Positions 1 through 8,851 of a DNA stretch of 64,000 bases are shown here, one piece after another. A program made the position numbers and the translations under genes. This DNA comes from Hydrogenophaga aromaticivorans (lineage in GTDB: Bacteria; Pseudomonadota; Gammaproteobacteria; Burkholderiales; Burkholderiaceae_C): contig NZ_VYGV01000025.1 of the NCBI RefSeq assembly GCF_013387465.1, positions 109,518-173,517 on the forward strand. The letters are read 5' to 3'. The notes beneath the pieces were generated by a model. That model ran no database searches. It worked only from the letters and a program-made list of their open reading frames with translations, and had not been told where the DNA came from. Positions within the stretch are counted from its first letter, which is position 1. Every line of letters begins with the position of its first letter.

Positions 1-1
1 C

Positions 2-466
2 GAGAGCTTCAACCAGCTGCGCTTTGAAGAAGCCGTCGGCCGCAAGGTCGATTTCGTGCAGGACAACCACTCCAAGTCCGCGCGCCACGTGCTGCGCGGT
101 CTGCACTACCAGATCCAGCAGGCCCAGGGCAAGCTGGTGCGCGTTGTTCAAGGCGAGGTCTTTGACGTGGCGGTGGACATCCGCCGCTCCTCACCGACCT
201 GCGGTCAATGGGTGGGTGCCCATCTCAGCGGCGAAAACAAACACCAGCTCTGGATACCGGAAGGTTTTGCCCACGGTTTTCTGGTGCTGAGCGAGTCCGC
301 AGAATTTCTGTACAAGACCACCAACTACTACGCGCCCGCCCACGAGCGCAGCATCGTCTGGAACGATCCGGACATCGGCATCCAGTGGCCGACCGATGCC
401 GCGCCCTTGCTGTCCGGCAAGGACCAGGCCGGTGCCCTGCTGAAAAACGCCGACCTGTTCGACTGA
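2..466 (+). CDS. rfbC: dTDP-4-dehydrorhamnose 3,5-epimerase (5' partial)
   Basis: The open frame enters from the window edge, so the N-terminus is missing; 154 codons are present. The family (RmlC/RfbC) epimerises C3 and C5 of dTDP-4-keto-6-deoxyglucose in the cytosol, the third step to dTDP-L-rhamnose. Seen here are the cupin motif RGLHYQ with the candidate catalytic His (about residue 38 of the fragment) and the PEGFAHGF signature (about residue 87). The usual length is about 180 residues, so roughly 25 are lost. rmlC normally follows rmlB, rmlD and rmlA, so those genes probably lie just outside the window. It supplies rhamnose to the polysaccharide locus that follows. Confidence 0.95.
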   Translation, partial: ESFNQLRFEEAVGRKVDFVQDNHSKSARHVLRGLHYQIQQAQGKLVRVVQGEVFDVAVDIRRSSPTCGQWVGAHLSGENKHQLWIPEGFAHGFLVLSESAEFLYKTTNYYAPAHERSIVWNDPDIGIQWPTDAAPLLSGKDQAGALLKNADLFD

Positions 467-532
467 TTCCACCACAAGGGCAAGCGCTATCGAACTGCAT
501 CCCGTTTTGAGTCCAGTGCGATACCGAAGACC

Positions 533-1660
533 ATGAAAGTTCTGCATGTCTATCGCACGTACTACCCCGATCCACCGGGCGGGTTGCAACAAGCGATTCA
601 GCAAATCTGTGCCGGCTGCCAACCACTCGGCATCGAGTCAGCGGTGTTCACGCTGTCACCCTCCCCGCTCCCGGCCAGCTTGTCCCGTGCCGAAGGCATG
701 GTGCACCGCTCGCGTTCGTACTGGGCCCCCGCCTCCTGCGACCTGGGTGGACCCGAAGCGTTTCGCCACTTCGACCAGCTCGCCCGGTGGGCCGATGTGC
801 TGCATTTCCACTTTCCCTGGCCATTTGCCGACCTGCTCAATCTGATGCCGGCAGCGCGCAGGCCCAAAGTCATGACCTACCACTCCGACATCGTCAAGCA
901 GCGGGTGCTGGGTCGTCTGTACTACCCGCTGATGCGGCACACGCTTGGCAGCATGGATGCCGTCGTCGCCACCTCGCCGGCCTATGCACAGACCAGCCCG
1001 GTGCTGCGGCAACTGGTGAGCGCAGAGCAACTGAAGGTGATCCCGCTGGGGATGAACGATGCGTTGCCACTGGCGGTCGACGACGGCGCGGACTCCATAG
1101 TGGCCCGGCTCGGGTTGACGGATCAGCCGTTCATCCTGTCATTGGGTGTGCTGCGCTATTACAAGGGCCTGCATGTCCTGGTCGAAGCGGCGAAGCACAC
1201 CCGCGGCACCATCGTGCTGGCGGGCAGTGGCCCGGAAGACCAGAACCTGCGCCAGCAGGTCGCCCGCCTGGGACTCGACAACGTGGTCTTTGCCGGTCAG
1301 GTCAGTGAAGCCGAGAAGCACGAGTTGCTCAGCCGTTGCACGGCACTGGCACTGCCCTCACACCTGCGATCCGAGGCCTACGGAATGGTGCTGCTCGAAG
1401 CCGCCATGCACAGCAAACCGCAAATCAGTTGCGACATCGGCACCGGCACCAGTTTCATCAACCAGCATCTGGAAACCGGTTTTGTCGTCCCCCCCGAGGA
1501 TCCCGAATCGCTGGCAGCGGCGATGAACCGCCTCATCGCCGATGACGTCGAGGCCCAGGCCATGGGCCACCGGGCACGCCAGCGCTACGAGCAGCACTTC
1601 ACAGGCGCCATCATGGCCCGGTCGTACGCGGCGCTGTACCAGTCCGTCACCCCACACTGA
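533..1660 (+). CDS. Glycosyltransferase family 4
   Basis: A 375-residue GT-B fold, retaining glycosyltransferase, cytosolic or membrane-associated, expected to add one sugar to the growing glycan. The N-terminal acceptor domain starts with KVLHVYRTYYPD and a PPGG loop. The C-terminal donor domain has GVLRYYKGLHVL and the E-x7-E pair in SEAYGMVLLEAA (about residues 281-289), typical of GT4 nucleotide-sugar binding. The length is normal and the ATG follows 66 bases after rfbC. It is separated from the GDP-mannose gene by 9 bases, so they are probably co-transcribed. The donor sugar cannot be read from sequence; mannose or rhamnose is plausible from the neighbours. Confidence 0.88.
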   Translation: MKVLHVYRTYYPDPPGGLQQAIQQICAGCQPLGIESAVFTLSPSPLPASLSRAEGMVHRSRSYWAPASCDLGGPEAFRHFDQLARWADVLHFHFPWPFADLLNLMPAARRPKVMTYHSDIVKQRVLGRLYYPLMRHTLGSMDAVVATSPAYAQTSPVLRQLVSAEQLKVIPLGMNDALPLAVDDGADSIVARLGLTDQPFILSLGVLRYYKGLHVLVEAAKHTRGTIVLAGSGPEDQNLRQQVARLGLDNVVFAGQVSEAEKHELLSRCTALALPSHLRSEAYGMVLLEAAMHSKPQISCDIGTGTSFINQHLETGFVVPPEDPESLAAAMNRLIADDVEAQAMGHRARQRYEQHFTGAIMARSYAALYQSVTPH

Positions 1661-1669
1661 ACCCACGCC

Positions 1670-3118
1670 ATGACCCCTGGACTTCAGCCCATCATTCCCG
1701 TGATCCTTTCCGGCGGCACAGGCACGCGCCTGTGGCCGGTGTCGCGCGAGGCGCACCCCAAACCGTTCATGCTGATGCCCGACGGCCAAAGCCTGCTGCA
1801 GAAGACCTATCTGCGCGCGCAACAGACGAGTGGGGCGGATCGTTCCATCACCGTGACCAACCGGGACTACTTTTTTTCCAGCCGCGACACCCTCCAACAA
1901 TCGGTCTCGGACACCAGCGGCTGTGTGTTCCTGCTGGAGAAAAATGGCCGCAACACCGCCGCGGCCATCACGATGGCTGCGCTGTATGCCGCTGAACACA
2001 TGGGTGGCCCATCGCTGCTGCTGGTGCTGCCGTCCGACCACCTGGTGGGCCAGGTGGAAGCGTTTGCCGAGGCCGTGCAACAGGCCGCCGTGCTGGCCAC
2101 CCAGAAGCGGCTCGTCACCTTCGGCATCCAGCCCAGCCGTCCGGAAACCGGTTTCGGCTACATCCAGACCGGTGAACCGCTGCACCCGGGCTACACCGTG
2201 AGCCGCTTTGTCGAAAAACCCGATCTGGCGACGGCCACGGCATACGTGCAATCGGGCGAGTACCTCTGGAACGCCGGCATGTTCTGTTTCGAGGTCGACA
2301 CCTTCCTGCATGAAATGGGCTTGCACGCACCGGAGGTCCTGTCCGCCTGCCAGGCGTGTTACGCGGCCATGCGTGGCCAGACAGGGGGCAGTGGGCAGGG
2401 ACTGGAGATTCCTGACGCGCTGTACGCCCAGGTGCCGTCCATCTCCATCGACCACGCCCTGATGGAAAATTCGGACCAGGTGGCCGTGATCCCGGCCGAC
2501 ATCGGCTGGTCGGACATCGGGTCGTGGACGGCCGTTCGCGACCTGACACCGGGCGACGCCGACAACAACCGGTCGAACGAAGACAGCATCTTCATCGACA
2601 GCCAGAACACCTACATCCACGCCGACCAGCGCCTGGTCGCCACCGTGGGCACCCGCAACCTGATCATCGTCGACACCCCCGATGCCTTGCTGGTGTCGGA
2701 CGCCGACAGCGTGCAGGATGTGCGCCAGGTGGTCAGTCTGCTCAAGCAGAAACAGCACCCGGCGTACCAGCTGCACCAGACGGTGGCGCGGCCCTGGGGC
2801 ACGTACACCGTGCTGGGCGAAGGGGCCCGCTACAAGCTCAAGCGCATCGAAGTGCTGCCGGGTGCGAGCCTGAGCCTGCAGATGCACCACCACCGCAACG
2901 AACACTGGATTGTGGTCAGCGGCGTGGCGGAAGTCACCAACGGCGAAAATGTGTTCCGCCTGGCCAGCAACGAATCCACCTACATTCCCGCCGAGCACAA
3001 GCACCGTCTGCACAACCCCGGCCCGGATCCGCTTGTGATGATCGAGGTCCAGAGCGGCTCCTACCTGGGTGAAGACGACATCGTGCGATTTGAAGACATC
3101 TATGGCAGAACAAACTGA
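1670..3118 (+). CDS. manC: Mannose-1-phosphate guanylyltransferase / mannose-6-phosphate isomerase
   Basis: A 482-residue bifunctional enzyme of the ManC/AlgA/CpsB type that makes GDP-mannose: the isomerase converts fructose-6-P to mannose-6-P and the guanylyltransferase charges mannose-1-P with GTP. The nucleotidyltransferase domain occupies about residues 8-290, with the loop GGTGTRLWP near residue 15 and the FVEKP motif near residue 182. The type II isomerase cupin is at about 330-475, with RPWGTYTVL and a His-rich metal site in MHHHRNEHW. The length matches the family. No phosphomannomutase is present in the window. It overlaps the next gene by 17 bases. Confidence 0.95.
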   Translation: MTPGLQPIIPVILSGGTGTRLWPVSREAHPKPFMLMPDGQSLLQKTYLRAQQTSGADRSITVTNRDYFFSSRDTLQQSVSDTSGCVFLLEKNGRNTAAAITMAALYAAEHMGGPSLLLVLPSDHLVGQVEAFAEAVQQAAVLATQKRLVTFGIQPSRPETGFGYIQTGEPLHPGYTVSRFVEKPDLATATAYVQSGEYLWNAGMFCFEVDTFLHEMGLHAPEVLSACQACYAAMRGQTGGSGQGLEIPDALYAQVPSISIDHALMENSDQVAVIPADIGWSDIGSWTAVRDLTPGDADNNRSNEDSIFIDSQNTYIHADQRLVATVGTRNLIIVDTPDALLVSDADSVQDVRQVVSLLKQKQHPAYQLHQTVARPWGTYTVLGEGARYKLKRIEVLPGASLSLQMHHHRNEHWIVVSGVAEVTNGENVFRLASNESTYIPAEHKHRLHNPGPDPLVMIEVQSGSYLGEDDIVRFEDIYGRTN

Positions 3119-3953
3119 TACGGCCTTGAGCCAGTCCCCACCCTTGGACATGGGCCACGACGACGCCTGGTACGAACACGACGGGCGCAGCGACATCTGG
3201 GTCGGGCTGCGCAATGCGCACGTGTGGTCGGCCCTGGGCTGGCACGACATCCGCCAGCGTTACCGGCGTTCGGTGCTGGGTCCGTTCTGGTTCACCCTGA
3301 GCACCTTCATCATGATCGGTGTGCTCGGCGTGCTGTACTCCACCCTGCTCAAGCAGGACATCGTCACTTACCTGCCCTACCTGGGCGTGGGCCTGGTGAT
3401 CTGGCAGTACGTCTCGACCGTCATCACCGAGGGCGCGAACTCGATGATCAATTCGGCCTTTCTGATCAAACAGATCCGAATGCCGCTGAGCATCCATGTC
3501 TGTCGCATCGTCTGGCGCAATTTCTGCATCCTGCTGCACAGCCTGCCGGTGGTGATCCTCTTCCTGCTGGCCATCGGCCACTGGCCCGGCATCACGTTCC
3601 TGCTGATCATCCCCGGCCTGCTGATCCTCTTGCTGCACGGTGTCTGGATGGGGGTTCTGCTCGGCATCCTGTGCGTGCGCTACCGCGACATCCTGCCAAT
3701 CGTCACCAACTTCCTCCAGGTCGCCTTCTTCTTCACGCCCATCATGTGGTCGCCCGAGCTGTTGCAGGATCGCGCCTGGATCGCCCATTTCAATCCTCTC
3801 TACCACCTGATCGAAATCGTCCGGGCACCGGTGCTGGGCACCCCGATCCACCTGCAATCCTGGGTGTGGTCGATCGGTTTCCTGATCGTGGGCTTTGTCG
3901 CCGCCCAATACCTGATGCAGCGCGCGCGCCACCGTCTGACTTACTGGCTGTAA
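3102..3953 (+). CDS. wzm: ABC-2 type polysaccharide exporter permease (Wzm-like)
   Basis: A 283-residue inner-membrane permease of the polysaccharide-export ABC-2 class (Wzm/KpsM/TagG). The N-terminus is cytoplasmic and carries LGWHDIRQRYRRSVLGPFW, the typical amphipathic entry motif of Wzm proteins. About six hydrophobic segments follow. I chose the ATG at 3102 over the in-frame GTG at 3069, because the latter would overlap manC by 50 bases and adds an unconserved-looking leader. It is followed 4 bases later by its ATPase. Together they would flip undecaprenyl-linked polysaccharide to the periplasm, which argues for the ABC-dependent route over Wzx/Wzy; no Wzx or Wzy was recognised in the window. 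Confidence 0.92.
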   Translation: MAEQTDTALSQSPPLDMGHDDAWYEHDGRSDIWVGLRNAHVWSALGWHDIRQRYRRSVLGPFWFTLSTFIMIGVLGVLYSTLLKQDIVTYLPYLGVGLVIWQYVSTVITEGANSMINSAFLIKQIRMPLSIHVCRIVWRNFCILLHSLPVVILFLLAIGHWPGITFLLIIPGLLILLLHGVWMGVLLGILCVRYRDILPIVTNFLQVAFFFTPIMWSPELLQDRAWIAHFNPLYHLIEIVRAPVLGTPIHLQSWVWSIGFLIVGFVAAQYLMQRARHRLTYWL

Positions 3954-3957
3954 CCCC

Positions 3958-4707
3958 ATGAGCACAAGCATTTCCGCCCGGCAGCTGACCGTGGAGTTCC
4001 CGATTTTTGAAAACTCGCACCGCTCGTTGAAGAAGAAGGTGCTGCACCTGACCACCGGGGGCACCATCGGCAACGACGCCGGCAACCACCCCGTGGTGTG
4101 CGCCCTCGACGCCCTGGACTTCGAGTTCAAGGACGGCGACCGCGTCGGCCTGGTGGGCCACAACGGCTCGGGCAAGACCACATTGCTGCGCGTGCTCTCG
4201 GGCATCTATTCACCCACGCGCGGCCAGCTCAAGATCAAGGGCAAGACAGCGTCCCTGCTCGACGTCTCCACCGGTGTGGACCCGGACGCCACCGGGTTTG
4301 AAAACATCTACCTGCGCGGCATCATGAACGGCTTCAAACCGAGCATGATCCGCAGCAAGATCGATGAAATCGCCGACTTCACCGAACTCGGCGAATACCT
4401 GAACCTGCCGGTGCGCACCTATTCGAGCGGCATGATGCTGCGCCTGACGTTCGCGATCTCGACCAGCATCCAGGCCGACATCCTGCTCATGGACGAATGG
4501 CTCAGTGTCGGCGATGCCGACTTCCGGGAAAAGGCCGCCAAACGCCTGAAGGCCCTGGTTGACAACGCCTCCATCCTCGTGATCGCTTCGCACAACCCGG
4601 AGCTGATCGACAACGTCTGCAACAAGAAGCTGCAGCTGGAGCACGGCAAGATCGTGGCCAGCGAGGTGCTGGGCCAGGCCAGCAACCCGGCGCCCACGCT
4701 GGCTTGA
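3958..4707 (+). CDS. wzt: Polysaccharide ABC exporter ATP-binding protein (Wzt-like, short form)
   Basis: A 249-residue ATPase partner of the preceding permease. Walker A is GHNGSGKTT (about residue 67), the signature loop is YSSGM (about 155), Walker B is ILLMDEW (about 175) and the switch is ASHN (about 211). The protein stops soon after the nucleotide-binding domain. It therefore lacks the C-terminal carbohydrate-binding domain found in Wzt proteins that recognise a methylated or otherwise capped chain end. By analogy with short Wzt/KpsT/TagH proteins, export would be coupled to synthesis and not to a terminal cap. The N-terminus has the RSLKKK region seen in Wzt/TagH ATPases. Confidence 0.92.
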   Translation: MSTSISARQLTVEFPIFENSHRSLKKKVLHLTTGGTIGNDAGNHPVVCALDALDFEFKDGDRVGLVGHNGSGKTTLLRVLSGIYSPTRGQLKIKGKTASLLDVSTGVDPDATGFENIYLRGIMNGFKPSMIRSKIDEIADFTELGEYLNLPVRTYSSGMMLRLTFAISTSIQADILLMDEWLSVGDADFREKAAKRLKALVDNASILVIASHNPELIDNVCNKKLQLEHGKIVASEVLGQASNPAPTLA

Positions 4708-4741
4708 AGCCGGCCGGACCGGTTCCTCTCAGTCGCCTGCC

Positions 4742-6127
4742 ATGAACGCCGACCACCCCATCTTTCCCTACCTGGAATGGCTCTCCGGCCGCCAGCCCGT
4801 ACGCACACTGAAGGGCCTGACCAGCGCCTACCTGGCCTACCCGGTGGCCGAGCGCATGGAGCAGCGCCAGGTGCGCGGCAAGCTGGCCGAGTTGCACCGC
4901 CACTACCGCAAGCCCTTCGCCGAGCGCCTGCGCCTGGCCCGGCAGCAGCTCGCGGACACCGTCGCTTTCGCCATGAAGGCCGTGCCCTACTACAAGGATA
5001 CGCTGGGCAGCATCGGCTTTGACCCCGAACGGCTGCGCACGGACATCGGCTACCTGCAGGACATTCCCCTGCTGACCAAGGACATCATCCGCGAACAGGG
5101 TGATCGCCTGCTGTCCCGTCCACTGGCCGAGGCCCCCCACTTCACCTGCAAGACCGGAGGCTCGACCGGTCTCTCCTGCGTCATCGAATACGACCAGATC
5201 GCCGCCGATCACGCCGCGGCCGTGGTGCTGTATTGCCGCAAGATGGCGGGCAAGTCGCAACGCCAGTCCGAGCTGCATTTCGCCTGCCGCTTCCCCGGCG
5301 ACCCGGTGCCGCCCTGGCCGTCGCGCGAAGACTTCAAGTGTTTTGCGATGAACCGCAGCAACATCTTTTTCGGCGCTCTGGATGCGGCGGGTCTGGATGA
5401 AATCTGGGCCACGCTGCAGCGGCGCCGGCCCTACCTGGTGCACGGTCACCCGTCGACCATCTATGCGCTGGCCTGCCACATCGAGAAGACGCAAGGCAAG
5501 GGCAAGGCCTTTGCCGTTTTCGAATCGAGCGGCGAGTTGATGGAAGACTACCAGCGCAAGAAGATCGCCGAGGTATTGCAGTGCCGGGTTGTCAACCGCT
5601 ACGGCCTGGCCGAACTCGGCGTGATGGCCTACGACCTCGACGGTGGCCGGGGCCAGGGCATGCAGCTGCTCGACTCCGAAGGCTGGAGCGAATCGCTCGC
5701 CACCGACAACACGCCCGACGGCCATCAGGAGCTGGTGTTCACCTCGTTCCGCAACCGCCTGATGCCGCTGCTGCGCTACCGCAGCGGCGACCTGGGCCGC
5801 GTCGAACAACGGGTGAACGGCCTGTTCCTGACCGAGGTGGTGGGCCGCCTGCACGACATCGTGCCGATCAACGGCACGCCCCACGCCACGCACCACATCC
5901 AGGACGTGCTGGACCACCGCGTGGGCGGCATCCAGGAATTCCAGATCGACCTGCGCTCGTCGCCCCCCACGCTGCGCGTGGTGGTGGACAGCCATGGCAA
6001 CGAAGCGCACATCGCCAGTCGGGTCGAGGCCTTCTGGCCCAGCGCCTTCCGGGTCGAGTTTGTGCAACACGGTGATCTGGTCCGCGTCGGCCGGCACGCC
6101 AAGTTCCGCCACGTCGTCACCCCCTGA
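4742..6127 (+). CDS. CapK/PaaK-like adenylate-forming enzyme
   Basis: A 461-residue member of the phenylacetate-CoA ligase-like branch of the ANL superfamily (CapK-type proteins of capsule loci). The phosphate-binding loop is KTGGSTG (about residue 137) and the adenine/aryl region is NRYGLAELG (about 284), followed by a YRSGDLG motif (about 345). The family activates a carboxylate as an acyl-adenylate. In polysaccharide loci the true substrate and acceptor are generally unknown; an acyl or amino-acid decoration is a fair guess. It sits 34 bases after wzt and directly before a deacetylase-like gene. The product class is firm, the reaction is not. Confidence 0.82.
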   Translation: MNADHPIFPYLEWLSGRQPVRTLKGLTSAYLAYPVAERMEQRQVRGKLAELHRHYRKPFAERLRLARQQLADTVAFAMKAVPYYKDTLGSIGFDPERLRTDIGYLQDIPLLTKDIIREQGDRLLSRPLAEAPHFTCKTGGSTGLSCVIEYDQIAADHAAAVVLYCRKMAGKSQRQSELHFACRFPGDPVPPWPSREDFKCFAMNRSNIFFGALDAAGLDEIWATLQRRRPYLVHGHPSTIYALACHIEKTQGKGKAFAVFESSGELMEDYQRKKIAEVLQCRVVNRYGLAELGVMAYDLDGGRGQGMQLLDSEGWSESLATDNTPDGHQELVFTSFRNRLMPLLRYRSGDLGRVEQRVNGLFLTEVVGRLHDIVPINGTPHATHHIQDVLDHRVGGIQEFQIDLRSSPPTLRVVVDSHGNEAHIASRVEAFWPSAFRVEFVQHGDLVRVGRHAKFRHVVTP

Positions 6128-6134
6128 TTGCCCC

Positions 6135-7724
6135 ATGATCCACGTTCTCGCTCCCGGAAATCAACAGCCCACCGCCACGCTGCTGGTGGCGGCACTGGCC
6201 CGCAGTTGCGGTCTGGACCAGGTCTCGGCTGGCAGTTTTTCCGGTTTGCTGCAAACGCTTCATGATCCGGTCGGGCACCATGCGTGGGTCGTGATCAACC
6301 CGCTGGAAGACTGGACCCCAGCACTCATTCGTCTGGCGAGTGCCCGCAGCAAGATCATCGTTCTGGGTGAACTGCCACCGGCTCTGGCTGAGTTCCTGAA
6401 GGTGCGCACCGAACCGCTGCCGCAGGACCTCATCAAGGCCGCGAGCTGTGCACCGGCCAACACCTTCCAGGATTCTGAAAGCGCCGCGCGCGTGCGCTGG
6501 TTGCCCGATCCGATGCTTCGCCTGTCGGGCCGCGCCTGTCACCAGCCAGAACGGGCACTGCGCCGCTACGACTTCACCGACGAATGGAACAACCTGGGCT
6601 TCGGGGCCATCACAGCGGACGGCTCACCCTGGTCGCTGGCGCAACGCGCCTGGCTGGAGCCCGGCAACGAACTGGCGCAGGTCGTGGTCGAAGCGGAGCA
6701 CCACGGTGCTTACGCGGGCCTGTGGGACCAGGGTCCGGCCAGCCTGCTCTGGGTCAACCGAGCGGTTGGCCCGATCGATTCGCAGGAATGGCGCTGGATC
6801 GAAGACTTTCTCTCCGATCACCGTCCGGTCGAGTTGCCCTGCTGGCCCGTGCTGGCCGAAATTCCCCACGGGTTTGACGCTGCCGTGACCATGCGGCTGG
6901 ACTGCGACGAAGACGTGGAATCGGCTCGAACGCTGTGGCAGGTGTACCAGCGCGAAGGCGTTCCGTTCAGCCTGGCGCTGCACGCCAAGGTTCTGAGCGA
7001 TGCGCAGCACCACGTTCTGCCCCGGGAAGTGCTGGCCGCCGGAGGCGCCATCCTGTCGCACACCGCCACCCATGCCCCGGACTGGGGGGGCAGCTACGAA
7101 GCCGCCTACCTCGAAGGAAAAACATCGGCCGACGTGATCCGCGACACCATCGGCCACACCGTGCGGTACGCGGTCTCACCCTTCCACCAGACGCCCGTGT
7201 ATGCCCGGCTGGGGCTGGCCGACGCCGGCTACAGCGGCTGCATCGGCGGCATCATCCGCAACGACTTCGACTTCCTGATGGCCCGCGCAGGCGTGCCACC
7301 GGCTTCGGGCACCGGCTTCATCGGCCACAGCCAGCAGTGCATGCTGCACGGCGACTGCATGCTCGAGGGCGATGAACCCATGAAGATCTTCAAGCAGGCC
7401 TTTGATCTGGCCTGCGAAGGCGGTGCGTTTTTTGGCTACCTCGATCACCCGTTTTCCGAACGCTATCAATACGGATGGCTCACCGAAACGCAGCGTGCCA
7501 GCGCCCATGTCCAGCTGATTCAGCACATGCGCCAGCGCGGACGGGTCTTGTTCGCCAACGAAGACCAGGCCATGGATTTCCTGCATGACCGCGCGCACAC
7601 GCGGATTCAGGCCACGCCCGAGGGATTCCTCGTTGTGCGCCCGCCGGCAGCGTCCCCCTGGCCGCTGCAAGTGCGGTACAAAGGCCAGTCCCTGTGCATC
7701 GAACGCGAAGGCCTGGTGCGATGA
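6135..7724 (+). CDS. Polysaccharide deacetylase-like protein
   Basis: A 529-residue protein. I start at the ATG at 6135, seven bases after the previous stop; an upstream in-frame start would run 140 bases into that gene. The C-terminal half resembles a NodB-type deacetylase: an Asp pair in RLDCDED (about residue 256) matches the first metal motif, and HTATHAPDWG (about 309) matches the second (H-x3-H). The N-terminal 200 residues show no recognised domain. There is no signal peptide, so it probably acts on a cytoplasmic lipid-linked or sugar-nucleotide substrate. It overlaps the next gene by four bases (ATGA), which suggests translational coupling to WecB. Confidence 0.75.
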   Translation: MIHVLAPGNQQPTATLLVAALARSCGLDQVSAGSFSGLLQTLHDPVGHHAWVVINPLEDWTPALIRLASARSKIIVLGELPPALAEFLKVRTEPLPQDLIKAASCAPANTFQDSESAARVRWLPDPMLRLSGRACHQPERALRRYDFTDEWNNLGFGAITADGSPWSLAQRAWLEPGNELAQVVVEAEHHGAYAGLWDQGPASLLWVNRAVGPIDSQEWRWIEDFLSDHRPVELPCWPVLAEIPHGFDAAVTMRLDCDEDVESARTLWQVYQREGVPFSLALHAKVLSDAQHHVLPREVLAAGGAILSHTATHAPDWGGSYEAAYLEGKTSADVIRDTIGHTVRYAVSPFHQTPVYARLGLADAGYSGCIGGIIRNDFDFLMARAGVPPASGTGFIGHSQQCMLHGDCMLEGDEPMKIFKQAFDLACEGGAFFGYLDHPFSERYQYGWLTETQRASAHVQLIQHMRQRGRVLFANEDQAMDFLHDRAHTRIQATPEGFLVVRPPAASPWPLQVRYKGQSLCIEREGLVR

Positions 7725-8851
7725 AACTCATGGTTGTTTTTGGCACCCGGCCAGAAGTCATCAAGCTCGCGCCCGTGATCGAGGCGGCGCGCCACCTGGA
7801 TGGCATCGAACTGCTCAGTTGCTCGACCGGGCAACACCGCCAGATGCTGGACCAGGCGCTGGCGTGTTTTGGCCTCCAGGCCGACATCGACCTGGGCCTG
7901 ATGCGCGACAACCAGACCTTGCCGGAACTCACCGCCCGACTGATCGAAAGCCTGACCCACACCTACCAGCAACACCGGCCGGACGTGGTGGTCGTGCAAG
8001 GTGACACCACCACGGCCTTTGCAGGTGCGCTGGCGGCCTTCTACCAGCGCATCCCCGTGGCACACGTGGAAGCCGGACTGCGCACGGGCGACCCTTACAG
8101 CCCCTTTCCGGAAGAAATCAACCGCGCCATGATCGCGCGTCTGGCGCGCTGGCATTTCACGCCCACCAGCAAGGCCACCCGCAACCTGCTCGCTGAAGGC
8201 ATCGCGCCGGAACACATCACGCAGTGCGGCAACACCGTCATCGACGCCATCGGCCTGATCCAGCAGAAATGGGCACAGCACCCCTATCAGGGCGAGGCCG
8301 CCGACCTCTTCCCGGATCAGGATGTGGTCCTGGTCACCACCCACCGGCGCGAAAACTTCGGTCAGGGACTGGAAAACATCTGTGAAGCCCTGCTTCAACT
8401 GGGTCGCGAATACCCCCAGCTGGGCTTCGTGTTTCCGGTTCACCTGAACCCGCAGGTGCAGGAAGTGGTCTACCAGCGGCTGGCCGACATCCCCAACCTG
8501 CGGCTGATGCCGCCCGTTGATTTCGAGACCAGTCTGTACCTGCAGAGCCGTTCGGTCCTGATCCTGACCGACTCCGGCGGCATCCAGGAGGAAGCGCCGT
8601 CGTTTGGCGTGCCGGCGGTGGTCATGCGCCAACACACCGAACGCAGCGAAGGCATAGACGCGGGTTTTGCGACCCTGGCCGGTACCGATATCGACCCCAT
8701 TCTGGAAGCGGCCCGCGGGTGGTTGGGCGCCCCGGAGCGACGCGCCCGGTTGCAGGGTCAACCGAATCCCTATGGCGATGGCAAGGCCTCGCAACGCATG
8801 CTGCAGGTGCTGTTGAACGAAGGAAACGGGGCCCGGCATGGCCACCGCTGA
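7721..8851 (+). CDS. wecB: UDP-N-acetylglucosamine 2-epimerase (non-hydrolysing)
   Basis: A 376-residue cytosolic enzyme interconverting UDP-GlcNAc and UDP-ManNAc. Motifs are FGTRPEVIKLAPVI at the N-terminus, HVEAGLRTGD with PFPEEINR (about residues 110-130), TTHRRENFG (about 206) and DSGGIQEEAPSFGVP (about 285). All are diagnostic of WecB/MnaA. Start chosen at the ATG in the ATGA overlap with the deacetylase; an upstream frame extension lacks conservation. It implies ManNAc, or a derivative such as ManNAcA, in the polymer, although no WecC-type dehydrogenase is visible in the window. It overlaps the next gene by 14 bases. Confidence 0.95.
   Translation: MKLMVVFGTRPEVIKLAPVIEAARHLDGIELLSCSTGQHRQMLDQALACFGLQADIDLGLMRDNQTLPELTARLIESLTHTYQQHRPDVVVVQGDTTTAFAGALAAFYQRIPVAHVEAGLRTGDPYSPFPEEINRAMIARLARWHFTPTSKATRNLLAEGIAPEHITQCGNTVIDAIGLIQQKWAQHPYQGEAADLFPDQDVVLVTTHRRENFGQGLENICEALLQLGREYPQLGFVFPVHLNPQVQEVVYQRLADIPNLRLMPPVDFETSLYLQSRSVLILTDSGGIQEEAPSFGVPAVVMRQHTERSEGIDAGFATLAGTDIDPILEAARGWLGAPERRARLQGQPNPYGDGKASQRMLQVLLNEGNGARHGHR

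Noticed and set aside
1358..3250. 630-codon open frame on the minus strand
   Set aside because: It is the antisense shadow of the GT4 and manC genes in GC-rich DNA; no family motif, and the plus-strand genes are clear.
4502..6136. 544-codon open frame on the minus strand
   Set aside because: Antisense to the CapK-like gene; composition is typical of a GC-skew shadow and no motif is present.
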